Shown here: piece by piece, positions 9,152-17,534 of the stretch
Position numbering within the stretch: position 1 is the stretch's first letter
Layout: every line of letters begins with the position of its first letter
Source of the DNA: an uncultured Pelagibacteraceae bacterium
GTDB lineage: Bacteria > Pseudomonadota > Alphaproteobacteria > Pelagibacterales > Pelagibacteraceae
Reading direction: 5' to 3'
DNA: 64,000 bases
NCBI GenBank assembly: GCA_902620465.1
Contig: CACNIF010000005.1
Coordinates: 1 to 64,000 of the forward strand
Made by a program: the position numbers and the translations under genes
The notes under the pieces: generated by a model
Told to the model about the DNA's origin: nothing
Database searches by the model: none
What the model saw: only the letters and a program-made list of their open reading frames with translations

Positions 9152-9835
9152 ATGTCAGCTCATGTTTTCATAGCTGAAGATGAAGCATCAATTGTTAGTT
9201 TGTTAAAGTACAATCTTGAAAAAGAAGGTTATAAAGTCAGTCATTCAGAAAATGGAGAAGATGCTCTTAAACAAATAAAATTAAAACAGCCAGATTTAAT
9301 ATTAATGGATTGGATGTTACCAGAATTATCTGGTGTTGAAATTTGTAAAAACTTAAAAAAAGATAATAAGTTTAATGATATTCCTGTCATTATGTTAACT
9401 GCAAAAGGGGAGGAAGAAGACAAATTAAAAGCATTTGATACAGGTGCAGATGATTATGTAACTAAACCTTTTAGTCAAAAAGAATTGAATGCTAGAATTA
9501 AATCTTTATTGAGAAGATCTAAACCTCAATCATCATCAGACATTGTAGAATTTACTGATTTAAAAATAGATCGGATTAGAAAAAGAGTTTATAGAAAAGA
9601 TAAAGAAATTACTTTGGGTCCAACTGAATTTAAACTCTTAGATTTTTTTATCAAAAATCCAAAAAGAGTTTATTCAAGAGAACAACTCTTAAACAATGTT
9701 TGGGGAGAAAATATATATGTTGAGTCTAGAACAGTTGATGTTCATATTAGAAGATTAAGACAAGCAATTAACATACAAAATACAAAACCTTTAATTAGAA
9801 CAGTAAGATCAGCTGGTTATTCTTTAGAATCTTGA
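9152..9835 (+). CDS. phoB: PhoB-type response regulator
   Basis: This 227-residue OmpR/PhoB-family regulator has a receiver domain (about 1-120) with the acidic pair E9/D10, phospho-acceptor D53 (LILMDWMLPE), the conserved Thr in VIMLTAKGEE, and Lys in YVTKPFS. A C-terminal winged helix follows (about 130-227; LGPTEFKLLDFF, SRTVDVHIRRLR). Phosphorylated by PhoR, it should bind sites such as the Pho box before pstS. Its last 19 bp overlap the convergent sixA gene. Confidence 0.94.
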   Translation: MSAHVFIAEDEASIVSLLKYNLEKEGYKVSHSENGEDALKQIKLKQPDLILMDWMLPELSGVEICKNLKKDNKFNDIPVIMLTAKGEEEDKLKAFDTGADDYVTKPFSQKELNARIKSLLRRSKPQSSSDIVEFTDLKIDRIRKRVYRKDKEITLGPTEFKLLDFFIKNPKRVYSREQLLNNVWGENIYVESRTVDVHIRRLRQAINIQNTKPLIRTVRSAGYSLES

Positions 9836-10341
9836 AGATCTTTGGGTCTTATAAATTTTTTTAATACTCCCTTTTTCTCAACTTCATTCCAGGATTTAAT
9901 ATCAAACTCAATTTTTGCAAATGCTGCTGTTGGGAATTTATAATTCATTAGTTTAAAATTATTCGTATTATGATTTTTTGTAAGATTTCGTACTAAATTT
10001 TTCACTGATGGTTCATGGTTTATAATCAAAATTGATTTATATTCACTGGATATTTCTTTAATTTTTTTTACAATTGCATTCTCATCAACTAAATATAAAT
10101 CTTTTGAAAAATTAACTTTTTTTGGCTTATTAATTTTCTTGGATAAAATTTGAAAAGTTTTTTTTGTTCTTTTTGATGATGAAATTAATGCATAATCAAA
10201 TTCAAATTTTTTTTTAACAAAAAATTCACAAATCATTTTTGCATTTTTCTTGCCTCTTTTAGTAAGTGGTCTATCAAAATCATTAATACTTAAATCATCC
10301 CAACTAGATTTTGCGTGTCTCATGACGTATAATTGATACAT
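9817..10341 (-). CDS. SixA-like phosphohistidine phosphatase
   Basis: This 174-residue protein is of the histidine-phosphatase superfamily. It begins MYQLYVMRHAKSSW, with the catalytic R8-H9 in the RHxK form of SixA, and has the second catalytic His in INHEPSV. An in-frame ATG lies 31 codons upstream, but the SixA family starts only a few residues before RHA, and the longer form would run into ppk. SixA enzymes remove phosphate from histidine phosphotransfer proteins; the substrate here is unknown. It is convergent with phoB (19-bp overlap) and divergent from ppk with only 13 bp between starts. Confidence 0.82.
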   Translation of the reverse strand: MYQLYVMRHAKSSWDDLSINDFDRPLTKRGKKNAKMICEFFVKKKFEFDYALISSSKRTKKTFQILSKKINKPKKVNFSKDLYLVDENAIVKKIKEISSEYKSILIINHEPSVKNLVRNLTKNHNTNNFKLMNYKFPTAAFAKIEFDIKSWNEVEKKGVLKKFIRPKDLQDSKE

Positions 10342-10354
10342 AAAATCTAAATAT

Positions 10355-12511
10355 ATGACTGCTTTAAAAAAACAACATAAAGAAGAGTTGAAATCTAAAT
10401 ATATAAATAGAGAGCTTTCTTGGTTAAAATTCAACGATAGAGTACTTTTAGAGGCGCAAAATATCGAAAATCCTCTTTATGAAAGAGTAAAGTTTTTATC
10501 AATTGCTGGGTCTAATCTAGATGAATTTTTTATGGTCCGTGTAGCTGGGTTATATAGTCAAATAAAACAAGAAGTTGACTCACTAAGCTCTGATGGTTTG
10601 ACACCTGAAGAGCAAATGGATGAGGTAGTGCTTGAAACTAAGAATCTATTAAAAAAACAGAACAAAATTTTTATTCAACTGATTATGGAATTAAAAAAAA
10701 ATAATATCAATTTAGTTAAACCAGTTAATTTAAATACTAAGGATAAAAAAAAACTTTTAGAAATATTTAAAGAAGAGATTTACCCTTTATTAACACCATC
10801 AGCAATTGATCCTGCACATCCATTTCCATTTATAATCAATCAAGGAAGAGCAATTGTAATGAAGTTAAGAAAAAAAAATAAAAAAAGGATTTTAAACTCA
10901 ATAATAGTAATACCAAAAGCATTATCTAGATTTATTGAAATTGAGTCTTCAAAAAATCATAAGAAATTTGTGATTCTAGATGATGTAATAAGTTTTTTTG
11001 CTAATGAAATTTTTCCAGATCATGATTTAGAAAAGAAAATGATTTTTAGAGTAATAAGAGACAGCGATGTAGAGATTCAAGAGGAAGCAGAAGATTTGGT
11101 TAGATCTTTTGAATTGGCTTTAAAAAGACGTAGAACGGGTGATATTGTTCGTTTAGAGGTTCTTGAAAATAGTGATAACGAATTGATAAGATTTATAATT
11201 AATAAATTAGATATAAATCCTGACTATATTTATGATGTTGCTGGCCTTGTTGGAATTCAAGATATAGATCAAATATGTAAAGTAAAAAATCCAAAATTAA
11301 GATTTAAACATTTTACACCTAGAGAAGTTGAAAGATTAAAAGAATATAATGATAATTTTTTTGAAACTATTAAAAAGAAAGATTTAGTTGTTCATCATCC
11401 TTTTGAAACATTTGACTCAGTAATTGAATTTTTAAACCAAGCAGCAAATGATAAAAAAGTTATAGCTATAAAACAAACTCTATATAGAACAACTCTAGAC
11501 TCACCTATTGTTAAAGCTTTAATAACAGCTGCAGAAAACGGAAAAACAGTTACCGCTTTAATTGAAATTAAAGCTAGATTTGATGAGGAAGCTAATATTC
11601 AACTATCAAGAAGTTTAGAAAAAGTAGGTGTTCAAATTGTTTATGGTTTTGCTAAATATAAAACTCATGCAAAATCATCATTAGTTTTAAGAAGAGAACA
11701 GGGTAAAATACAAACTTATTTTCATTTAGGAACTGGCAATTATCATCCAGTAAATGCTAAAATTTATACTGATTTGTCTTTATTTAGTTGTGATAAGAAA
11801 ATGGCATCAGATGTTGAAAAGTTTTTCAATTATGTAACAGGATACGCAAAACCAAAAAATTTAAATAAAATTTCTATTTCGCCAGTAAATATGAGGCAAA
11901 CCTTAAATGAAAATATTGATGCTGAAATTAAAAATTCTAAAAATGGAAAATTTGCAGCTATTTGGGCAAAAATGAACTCTTTAGTAGATCCAGAAATTAT
12001 TGATAAATTTTATGAAGCTTCGAATGCTGGTGTAAAAATTCATTTATTTGTAAGGGGTGTTTGTTGTTTAAGACCAGGAGTAAAAGATAGATCAGAAAAC
12101 ATATTTGTAAAAAGTATCATAGGAAGATTTTTAGAGCATTCTAGAATTTATTGTTTTAGTAATGGTACAAAAAAAATGCCTAATAGAAATGCAAAAGTAT
12201 ATATTTCGTCAGCTGATTTAATGCCGAGAAATTTAAATCGAAGGGTAGAACTTCTAGTCCCAATTGAAAATGAGACTGTTCATGAACAGATCTTAGATCA
12301 AATAATGTTGGCAAATTATCTTGATACTAATCAGAGCTGGGAACTTGAAGCTGATGGTAATTATAAAAAAATTAAATATAGTAAGAGCGATTCCTTTTCA
12401 GCTCATGAATATTTTATGAATAATCCGAGCTTATCTGGAAGAGGTAAAGCTAAACTAAGAATGCAGCCTAAACAACTGCACTTAAGATTGATTAAAAGTG
12501 GAAGTAATTAA
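10355..12511 (+). CDS. ppk: Polyphosphate kinase 1
   Basis: This 718-residue PPK1 is of normal length (about 690-720). The N-terminal domain starts with YINRELSWLKFNDRVL, a family hallmark. The two phospholipase-D-like catalytic domains carry the phosphohistidine region YFHLGTGNYHPVNAK and FLEHSRIYCF. It reversibly transfers the gamma phosphate of ATP to polyphosphate. ppx follows with a 14-bp overlap, giving a synthesis/degradation pair. Its promoter must lie within sixA because the divergent starts are only 13 bp apart. Confidence 0.96.
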   Translation: MTALKKQHKEELKSKYINRELSWLKFNDRVLLEAQNIENPLYERVKFLSIAGSNLDEFFMVRVAGLYSQIKQEVDSLSSDGLTPEEQMDEVVLETKNLLKKQNKIFIQLIMELKKNNINLVKPVNLNTKDKKKLLEIFKEEIYPLLTPSAIDPAHPFPFIINQGRAIVMKLRKKNKKRILNSIIVIPKALSRFIEIESSKNHKKFVILDDVISFFANEIFPDHDLEKKMIFRVIRDSDVEIQEEAEDLVRSFELALKRRRTGDIVRLEVLENSDNELIRFIINKLDINPDYIYDVAGLVGIQDIDQICKVKNPKLRFKHFTPREVERLKEYNDNFFETIKKKDLVVHHPFETFDSVIEFLNQAANDKKVIAIKQTLYRTTLDSPIVKALITAAENGKTVTALIEIKARFDEEANIQLSRSLEKVGVQIVYGFAKYKTHAKSSLVLRREQGKIQTYFHLGTGNYHPVNAKIYTDLSLFSCDKKMASDVEKFFNYVTGYAKPKNLNKISISPVNMRQTLNENIDAEIKNSKNGKFAAIWAKMNSLVDPEIIDKFYEASNAGVKIHLFVRGVCCLRPGVKDRSENIFVKSIIGRFLEHSRIYCFSNGTKKMPNRNAKVYISSADLMPRNLNRRVELLVPIENETVHEQILDQIMLANYLDTNQSWELEADGNYKKIKYSKSDSFSAHEYFMNNPSLSGRGKAKLRMQPKQLHLRLIKSGSN

Positions 12512-14009
12512 AAGTAAAAATAGTTTAAAATTAAATCAGGCTAAATTAGCTATAATAGACATTGGATCAAACTCTATAAGAATGCTAATTTATGAAGATT
12601 TCAGTTCTTCTCGTGTGCCTTTTTTTAATGAAAAAGCAGTTTGTGAACTTGGAAAAAATTTAGATAAATCGAAAAAACTTCACAGATCTGGTACTGAATA
12701 TGCTTTAAAAGTTTTAAAAAGATTTTCTGAAATTTTAAATGTTTCAAAAATCACAAATCTAAAGATTATTGCAACAGCAGTTATAAGAGAAGCAACTGAT
12801 ACAAAACCTTTTATTGATGAAGTTGAAAAACTTTTTAAAACTAAGATTAATATATTATCAGGCGAAGAAGAAGCTAAATGCACAGCTGAGGGAGTAAAAA
12901 TAGGTTTTGAAAATGTTGATGGATTAGTTGCTGACCTTGGCGGTGGTAGTTTGGAGTTAGCCCGAGTTGAAAACAATATAGTAACCAATAAAACCTCATT
13001 ACCTGTTGGTGTTTTAAGATTAATGAATAATCCTATAGTTAAAAAAAGAAATTTAGCAAAATATATTAAAAAATTATTAAGAGATGAAAAATGGCTCTCA
13101 AAAAAGAAATTTAATAATTTATATTTAGTTGGAGGTACTTGGCGTGCATTATTTAAATTACATCTTTTTCAAAATAATCATCCAGTACACATAATTCATC
13201 AATATAGTATTGATAATAATGTTTTATCTAAGTTTGTTGAAAAAATTTCTTCTTTTAATAAATCCAAACTTAAAACAGTTGAGTATATTTCAAAATCTAG
13301 AACACCATATTTACCTTATAGCTGTATTATACTTGATGAAATTATGAAAGTTTCAAATCCAAAAAAAATTATTTGTTCTATCAGTGGTTTGCGTGAAGGA
13401 TCTTTATCAATTGACCATTTTAAAGATGTAAAAGAATCTGAAATTTTTTACAAAGCAATTGAGAAGGTTGCGCAAAAAAGAGGTGATTTAGGGTCAAATT
13501 ATAAAAAGTATTATGATTTTATTCATCCAGTTTTTGAAGGTAATGAGCACTTTAATAAGAAATTATTATATCTGGCATGTGTATTAAGTCATATGGATTG
13601 GGGATTGGGAGCATTTCAAAAAGCTGAATTGGTATTTCAAGAAACGATAAATACTCCTTTACTTAGATTGACTCATAAAGAAAGAATACAATTAGCTTTG
13701 TCATGCTATTGGCGGTACTGTAGTATCAAGTATAATCCAAAGATCGAGTATTTAACTTTTTTGAATAATAATGAAATTTTTTCAAGCAAACAAGTTGGTG
13801 CAGCATTGAGATTTTCACAATCATTGACCTCGATATCTACGATATTTCTTGAAGAGTTTAAATTGTATAAAAGAGGTAATGCTGTATTTTTAAAAATTCC
13901 ATCACAACATCAAGAAATAATCTCAAAACAAGTTACCAAAAGATTTAAAGCTCTTGCTAGAGAATTATTTTTAGAGCCAAGAGTAATTTATTCAAATAAT
14001 TCAAAATAA
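12498..14009 (+). CDS. ppx: Exopolyphosphatase (Ppx/GppA family)
   Basis: This 503-residue member of the ASKHA-fold Ppx/GppA family has the phosphate loops IIDIGSNSIRM (near 20) and VADLGGGSLEL (near 145). The N-terminal catalytic domain ends at about 310, and a C-terminal helical HD-like domain follows (HMDWGLGA near 365). The GTG start lies inside the end of ppk. It releases phosphate from the ends of polyphosphate, or hydrolyses pppGpp. The coupling to ppk favours the polyphosphate role. Confidence 0.9.
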   Translation: MEVIKSKNSLKLNQAKLAIIDIGSNSIRMLIYEDFSSSRVPFFNEKAVCELGKNLDKSKKLHRSGTEYALKVLKRFSEILNVSKITNLKIIATAVIREATDTKPFIDEVEKLFKTKINILSGEEEAKCTAEGVKIGFENVDGLVADLGGGSLELARVENNIVTNKTSLPVGVLRLMNNPIVKKRNLAKYIKKLLRDEKWLSKKKFNNLYLVGGTWRALFKLHLFQNNHPVHIIHQYSIDNNVLSKFVEKISSFNKSKLKTVEYISKSRTPYLPYSCIILDEIMKVSNPKKIICSISGLREGSLSIDHFKDVKESEIFYKAIEKVAQKRGDLGSNYKKYYDFIHPVFEGNEHFNKKLLYLACVLSHMDWGLGAFQKAELVFQETINTPLLRLTHKERIQLALSCYWRYCSIKYNPKIEYLTFLNNNEIFSSKQVGAALRFSQSLTSISTIFLEEFKLYKRGNAVFLKIPSQHQEIISKQVTKRFKALARELFLEPRVIYSNNSK

Positions 14010-14130
14010 ACTTAAATTAATTAAACTTTAATAATAAGTAAATATTTCTGTAACTTAATTTTTTTAAGATAATTTACAAAATTTAAATATTCATTATTTT
14101 TTCCCCTGTTTAAATTTTGTTAATTAGCTT

Positions 14131-14164
14131 CTTTCTTCCTTCTCATTTAAGAGAAGGAAGAAAG
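14131..14164. terminator. Perfect 14-bp inverted repeat between convergent genes
   Basis: CTTTCTTCCTTCTC (14131-14144) and GAGAAGGAAGAAAG (14151-14164) are perfect complements around a 6-base ATTTAA loop. It lies 121 bp past ppx and 11 bp past the stop of the convergent Lys-rich gene, the place for a bidirectional terminator. Neither side has a proper T run, so it may instead be a transcript-stabilising 3' hairpin. Confidence 0.55.
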
Positions 14165-14175
14165 ACAATTTGGAA

Positions 14176-14385
14176 TTAATTATTTATAGATGCAGGAGAC
14201 TGCTCTGCATTCTTCTTAGCAAGTTTTTTTGCTTTTTTTTCAGCAACCTTTTTTTCTAGACCAGCAATTTTAATATTAAGGCTTGATAATTTTTTTTCTT
14301 TAGCTGTAATTTTATTTTTAAGTTTATCAATTGATTTTAATATTTTTGTTTTTTTCTTTTCATTCTTTTTTAGTTTTTTTCTCAT
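14176..14385 (-). CDS. Small lysine-rich coiled-coil protein
   Basis: This is a 69-residue protein of which roughly 40% is Lys. It contains heptad-like spacing of Leu/Ile from about 17 to 57 (SLNIKIAGLEKKVAEKK), predicting a long basic coiled coil, and a short uncharged tail. No known domain is apparent. A textbook ribosome site (GGAGG, 14391-14395) lies 5 bp before the ATG, which is why I accept such a low-complexity frame. Binding to nucleic acid or another polyanion such as polyphosphate would fit its charge, but this is speculation. Confidence 0.7.
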   Translation of the reverse strand: MRKKLKKNEKKKTKILKSIDKLKNKITAKEKKLSSLNIKIAGLEKKVAEKKAKKLAKKNAEQSPASINN

Positions 14386-14464
14386 TACTGCCTCCGAATT
14401 ATTTGATACTTAATTTAATCATATAATCCTAAAATAAAAAGGATATTTTGTTACAACCTATAGT

Positions 14465-14956
14465 TTATAGTTTTTTAAGACCTGTTATTAAATAAAAAAA
14501 CATTGCTATATGAGAACTATTATTGAATTTTTGATTTAATATTAATTTAAATATCTCTCTTTGATTAAAAAGATGAATTCTAATACCTTGTTCTGGTTTC
14601 GAAATTTTAATTAAGTCTTCTGTGTAATAACCAGTAATTTTAGTAGTTAGTCTTCCAGGTTCAGTATAAAAAGTTATTATTTTACTCAATTTTGATCTTG
14701 ATCTATATCCTGTTTCTTCTCTTAATTCCTTATATGCTGATTGCAGAGTTGTTTCCTTTTTTTCCACTATGCCAGAAGGAAACTCGTAATTAATTTTATT
14801 AATTGGAACTCTTTTTTGGGAAACTACTACATATTTGTCTTTAATCTTAGGTATTACTAATGAAAGATTAGAAGTTTTAAGATAATGATAAAACTCTTTT
14901 TTTTTAAATTTTTTGTTAATTAAACTTATTCGATTGGTAAGTTTTATATTTTTCAA
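14465..14956 (-). CDS. Nudix hydrolase (ADP-ribose pyrophosphatase-like)
   Basis: This 163-residue protein has a Nudix box at about 62-84, GIVEKKE followed by KELREETGY. It matches GX5EX7REUXEEXGU except that Lys replaces the first Arg. FPSGIVEKKE is typical of ADP-ribose and nucleoside-diphosphate-sugar pyrophosphatases. Its ATG overlaps the stop of the upstream channel gene by 4 bp (ATGA), so it is translated as part of the arsC operon. The substrate cannot be assigned. Confidence 0.82.
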   Translation of the reverse strand: MKNIKLTNRISLINKKFKKKEFYHYLKTSNLSLVIPKIKDKYVVVSQKRVPINKINYEFPSGIVEKKETTLQSAYKELREETGYRSRSKLSKIITFYTEPGRLTTKITGYYTEDLIKISKPEQGIRIHLFNQREIFKLILNQKFNNSSHIAMFFYLITGLKKL

Positions 14957-15612
14957 TTTTTTTCTAAAAATAACTTTTTAACAATAAGTACAGCAATTAA
15001 CATTCCAATAAGCTCAGCTAAAATATAATAAGGAGTATTTAAATAACTAATACCAGTAAAAGACTCTGTAAATGTTCTAGCAATAGCAACAGCTGGATTT
15101 GCAAAAGAAGTTGAAGAAGTAAACCAATAACCAGCAGTAATATAAAGACCAACACTAGCAGCAACAGCAATTTTGCCCGACTTCATAGACCCAAAAATTA
15201 TAATTATAAGCCCTAATGTTGCTATTACCTCAGATGTGAGTATGTAAATTCCATCTCTTGATTTAGTAGACAATTCATAAACTTCATGTTCAAAAAAGAA
15301 ATTAGCTAAACCAACACCAATTAAGCAACCAACCAATTGAGCAATGATATAGTAGGGTAATAGTTTCTTTTTTAATTTACCCGTTATTGCCATTGCGATA
15401 CTTACAAATGGATTAAAGTGGGCTCCTGATACATCAGCAAAAACTGTAATAAGCACAAATAAACCTGCTCCTGTTGCTATAGTATTAGCAATTAACATCA
15501 CAGCAACATCATTAGTTAAGTTTTCAGCCATTAAACCTGAACCAACAATAATCATTACTAAAAAACAACTTCCTAATAGTTCAGCAAGAAAATAGCGGCT
15601 TTTATTTTTCAT
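14953..15612 (-). CDS. aqpS: MIP-family channel, AqpS-like (probable arsenite efflux)
   Basis: This 219-residue aquaporin/glyceroporin has six membrane segments and two half-helices. The first NPA motif is altered to NPF (N67), the second is NPA (172-174), and the selectivity-filter Arg follows (NPAVAIAR, R179). It overlaps arsC by 11 bp. In rhizobia an arsC-linked channel (AqpS) lets arsenite, the product of ArsC, leave the cell down its gradient, and the same pairing here suggests that role. Water, glycerol or another small solute remains possible because specificity cannot be read from the motifs. Confidence 0.78.
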   Translation of the reverse strand: MKNKSRYFLAELLGSCFLVMIIVGSGLMAENLTNDVAVMLIANTIATGAGLFVLITVFADVSGAHFNPFVSIAMAITGKLKKKLLPYYIIAQLVGCLIGVGLANFFFEHEVYELSTKSRDGIYILTSEVIATLGLIIIIFGSMKSGKIAVAASVGLYITAGYWFTSSTSFANPAVAIARTFTESFTGISYLNTPYYILAELIGMLIAVLIVKKLFLEKN

Positions 15613-16033
15613 AAAGCAGTTCCTTTATTCTTTTATGAATATTATTGTAAATTTTTTCTATTATTTCATCTTTTTTATTTAAGTCGTTTGTTTCATTAAG
15701 TAATTTAACAGGATCCTCTATATCCCAATGAATTATCTGATCTTTATTTGGCCAAATAGGACAGACTTCGTTATTGGCATTATTACAAACTGTAATAACA
15801 TAATCCATTTTAATTTGACCATTAATAAACTCATTAAAATTTTTAGATCTATAATTTGAAAGATCATAATGTTTTGATAATAAATAATTCTTCACATCTT
15901 CATTAATTTTTCCTGTTGGATTACTCCCAGCACTAAAACCTTTATACAAATCGTCATACTCGTTATTTATTATACTTTCAGCAATAATACTTCTTGCTGA
16001 ATTGCCTGTGCATACGAACAATATATTCTTCAT
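15602..16033 (-). CDS. arsC: Arsenate reductase, low-molecular-weight phosphatase type
   Basis: This 143-residue protein opens with the P loop CTGNSARS (C8, R14), the CX5R active site shared by LMW tyrosine phosphatases and ArsC. Two further cysteines, C83 and C91 (VCNNANNEVCPIWP), form the redox relay that distinguishes ArsC from phosphatases. DPV near 107 supplies the general-acid Asp. It reduces arsenate to arsenite using thioredoxin or glutathione/glutaredoxin. It abuts the 73-residue membrane gene and overlaps the channel gene. There is no visible arsR or arsB, so expression may follow another signal. Confidence 0.88.
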   Translation of the reverse strand: MKNILFVCTGNSARSIIAESIINNEYDDLYKGFSAGSNPTGKINEDVKNYLLSKHYDLSNYRSKNFNEFINGQIKMDYVITVCNNANNEVCPIWPNKDQIIHWDIEDPVKLLNETNDLNKKDEIIEKIYNNIHKRIKELLYEK

Positions 16034-16255
16034 TTAAAAAATAACTTTATAAATACCAATTACAAACAATGGAATTTGTAATCCAAAGTTTGTTAAGATT
16101 GCTTTATCTTTGCTAATAAATCCAGCAATGGTCCATCCAACAACTCCCAATCCATGAAAATATATATTTAATGGATATATATTTAAATTTGTAAGAAGTA
16201 TTCCCACTAAAACTAGAAACGTACTGATCCACTTTAGATATTTTTTTATAAACAT
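16034..16255 (-). CDS. Small membrane protein leading the arsC operon
   Basis: This 73-residue hydrophobic protein has two or three membrane segments (about 7-27, 30-47 and 55-72). I do not recognise the family. It is preceded by a good ribosome site (GAAAGGAAA, about 16257-16265) and ends one base before the arsC ATG, so it is probably translated together with arsC, the channel and the Nudix gene. A role in the arsenic response is guilt by association only. Confidence 0.68.
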   Translation of the reverse strand: MFIKKYLKWISTFLVLVGILLTNLNIYPLNIYFHGLGVVGWTIAGFISKDKAILTNFGLQIPLFVIGIYKVIF

Positions 16256-16313
16256 AAAATTTCCTTTCGTTATTATTATTTCAGTTATGTTAAGAATTTA
16301 TTAAAATAAAGGA

Positions 16314-16715
16314 TTATCTACACTTTTTACATAATCCAAAAAACTCAAGATTGTATTTACTATATTTCATACCATCTTTGTCTTTGAAGTTAGCTAAGTA
16401 TTTAGAGAGACTTGCACTGCTGATTTCTGTTATCTTCTCACAAATCTCACAGATTGAAAATGCAGTAGCTTTTGATACCTGGCAGCTTGAATTATGACAT
16501 GCAATAAAGGCATTTCGACTTTCAATTTTATGAATTTTTCCTATTTCAACTAGCTTATCTAATGCTCTATAAACTTGTAACGGAGCTTTAATACCTTTTT
16601 TTTGAACATTAAAAAGGATTGAATAAGCTTTCATTGGTTCAGGAGATTTATCAATTAAATCAAAAATAATTTGCTGATTTTTTGTGAGAGTATGTTCTTT
16701 ATGCATTGTTTTCAT
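16314..16715 (-). CDS. zur: Zinc uptake regulator Zur (Fur family)
   Basis: This 133-residue Fur-family repressor has an N-terminal winged helix (about 10-75; PLQVYRALDKLVEIG is the recognition-helix region) and a C-terminal dimer/metal domain. The structural zinc site is visible as CEICEK plus CKKC at the C-terminus. It is encoded after znuC-znuB on the same strand, which marks it as Zur rather than iron-sensing Fur. With zinc bound it should close the paired palindromes at 18302-18334 and so also repress its own operon. Confidence 0.88.
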   Translation of the reverse strand: MKTMHKEHTLTKNQQIIFDLIDKSPEPMKAYSILFNVQKKGIKAPLQVYRALDKLVEIGKIHKIESRNAFIACHNSSCQVSKATAFSICEICEKITEISSASLSKYLANFKDKDGMKYSKYNLEFFGLCKKCR

Positions 16716-16730
16716 TTTACAGATTCCTCA

Positions 16731-17534
16731 TTAATTTTTCAATTTAATAGATTGTTTTATTTTAAATAATGAAAGTATGAATAATAATAAAGCTGCCGTT
16801 ATAATTGATGGACCCGAAGAAGTATTAAACTCTAAAGATGTTAATAATCCTATAATTACAGATAACAATCCTCCTATAATTGAATAGATAACCATACCTT
16901 GAGGACTTGATGATAAATTTCTGGCCATTGCAGCAGGGATAATTAACATCCCAGTGATTAACAACAATCCAACCATTTTAATTGAAATAGCAATGATTGC
17001 TGCCATTAAAATTGTAAATATAGCTTTAGCTCTATCCGGATTTAATCCTTCTGCCTCCGCTAGTTCATAATTTACTGTTGAAGCGAATAAAGGTTTCCAA
17101 ATAAATTTCAGAGTTAATAAGATAAATGCTCCTCCAATCCATATGATCAACAAATCATTAACTGAAACTGCTAAAATATCTCCAAATAGCAATCCCATAA
17201 TATCAAATCTAATGAATGTTAAAAAACCAATCACAACAAGTCCAACTGCTAGAGATGAATGAGCTAGAAGACCCAACAAAGCATCACCTGGTAAATTTGT
17301 TTTTTTTTGAAGTTGAATCAAAATTAAAGCTATCATTGAGGAAATAACAAATACTGAAATAGCAATATTAAATTCCATAGTAAAAGCTAATGTCACTCCC
17401 AATAGAGCAGAGTGAGCTAAGGTGTCACCAAAATAAGATAATCTTCTCCATATGACAAAGCAACCAAGAGGTCCTGTTACAAAAGCAACTCCAATTCCAG
17501 CTACCAAAGCTCTTATAAAAAAATCATCAAACAT
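16731..17534 (-). CDS. znuB: Zinc ABC transporter permease ZnuB
   Basis: This 267-residue ABC-3 family permease has about eight membrane segments. Family motifs include GPLGCFVIWRRLSYFGDTLAHSAL near the N-terminus (an alphaproteobacterial ZnuB signature) and AEAEGLNPDRAK, which contacts the ATPase. It abuts znuC (stop and start adjacent) and precedes zur by 15 bp. It forms the inner-membrane channel for Zn(II) delivered by ZnuA. Confidence 0.93.
   Translation of the reverse strand: MFDDFFIRALVAGIGVAFVTGPLGCFVIWRRLSYFGDTLAHSALLGVTLAFTMEFNIAISVFVISSMIALILIQLQKKTNLPGDALLGLLAHSSLAVGLVVIGFLTFIRFDIMGLLFGDILAVSVNDLLIIWIGGAFILLTLKFIWKPLFASTVNYELAEAEGLNPDRAKAIFTILMAAIIAISIKMVGLLLITGMLIIPAAMARNLSSSPQGMVIYSIIGGLLSVIIGLLTSLEFNTSSGPSIITAALLLFILSLFKIKQSIKLKN

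Noticed and set aside
10342..10434. N-terminally extended start of the SixA-like gene
   Set aside because: The extra 31 residues are unlike the family and would cover the start of ppk; the ATG at 10341 fits the usual few residues before RHA.
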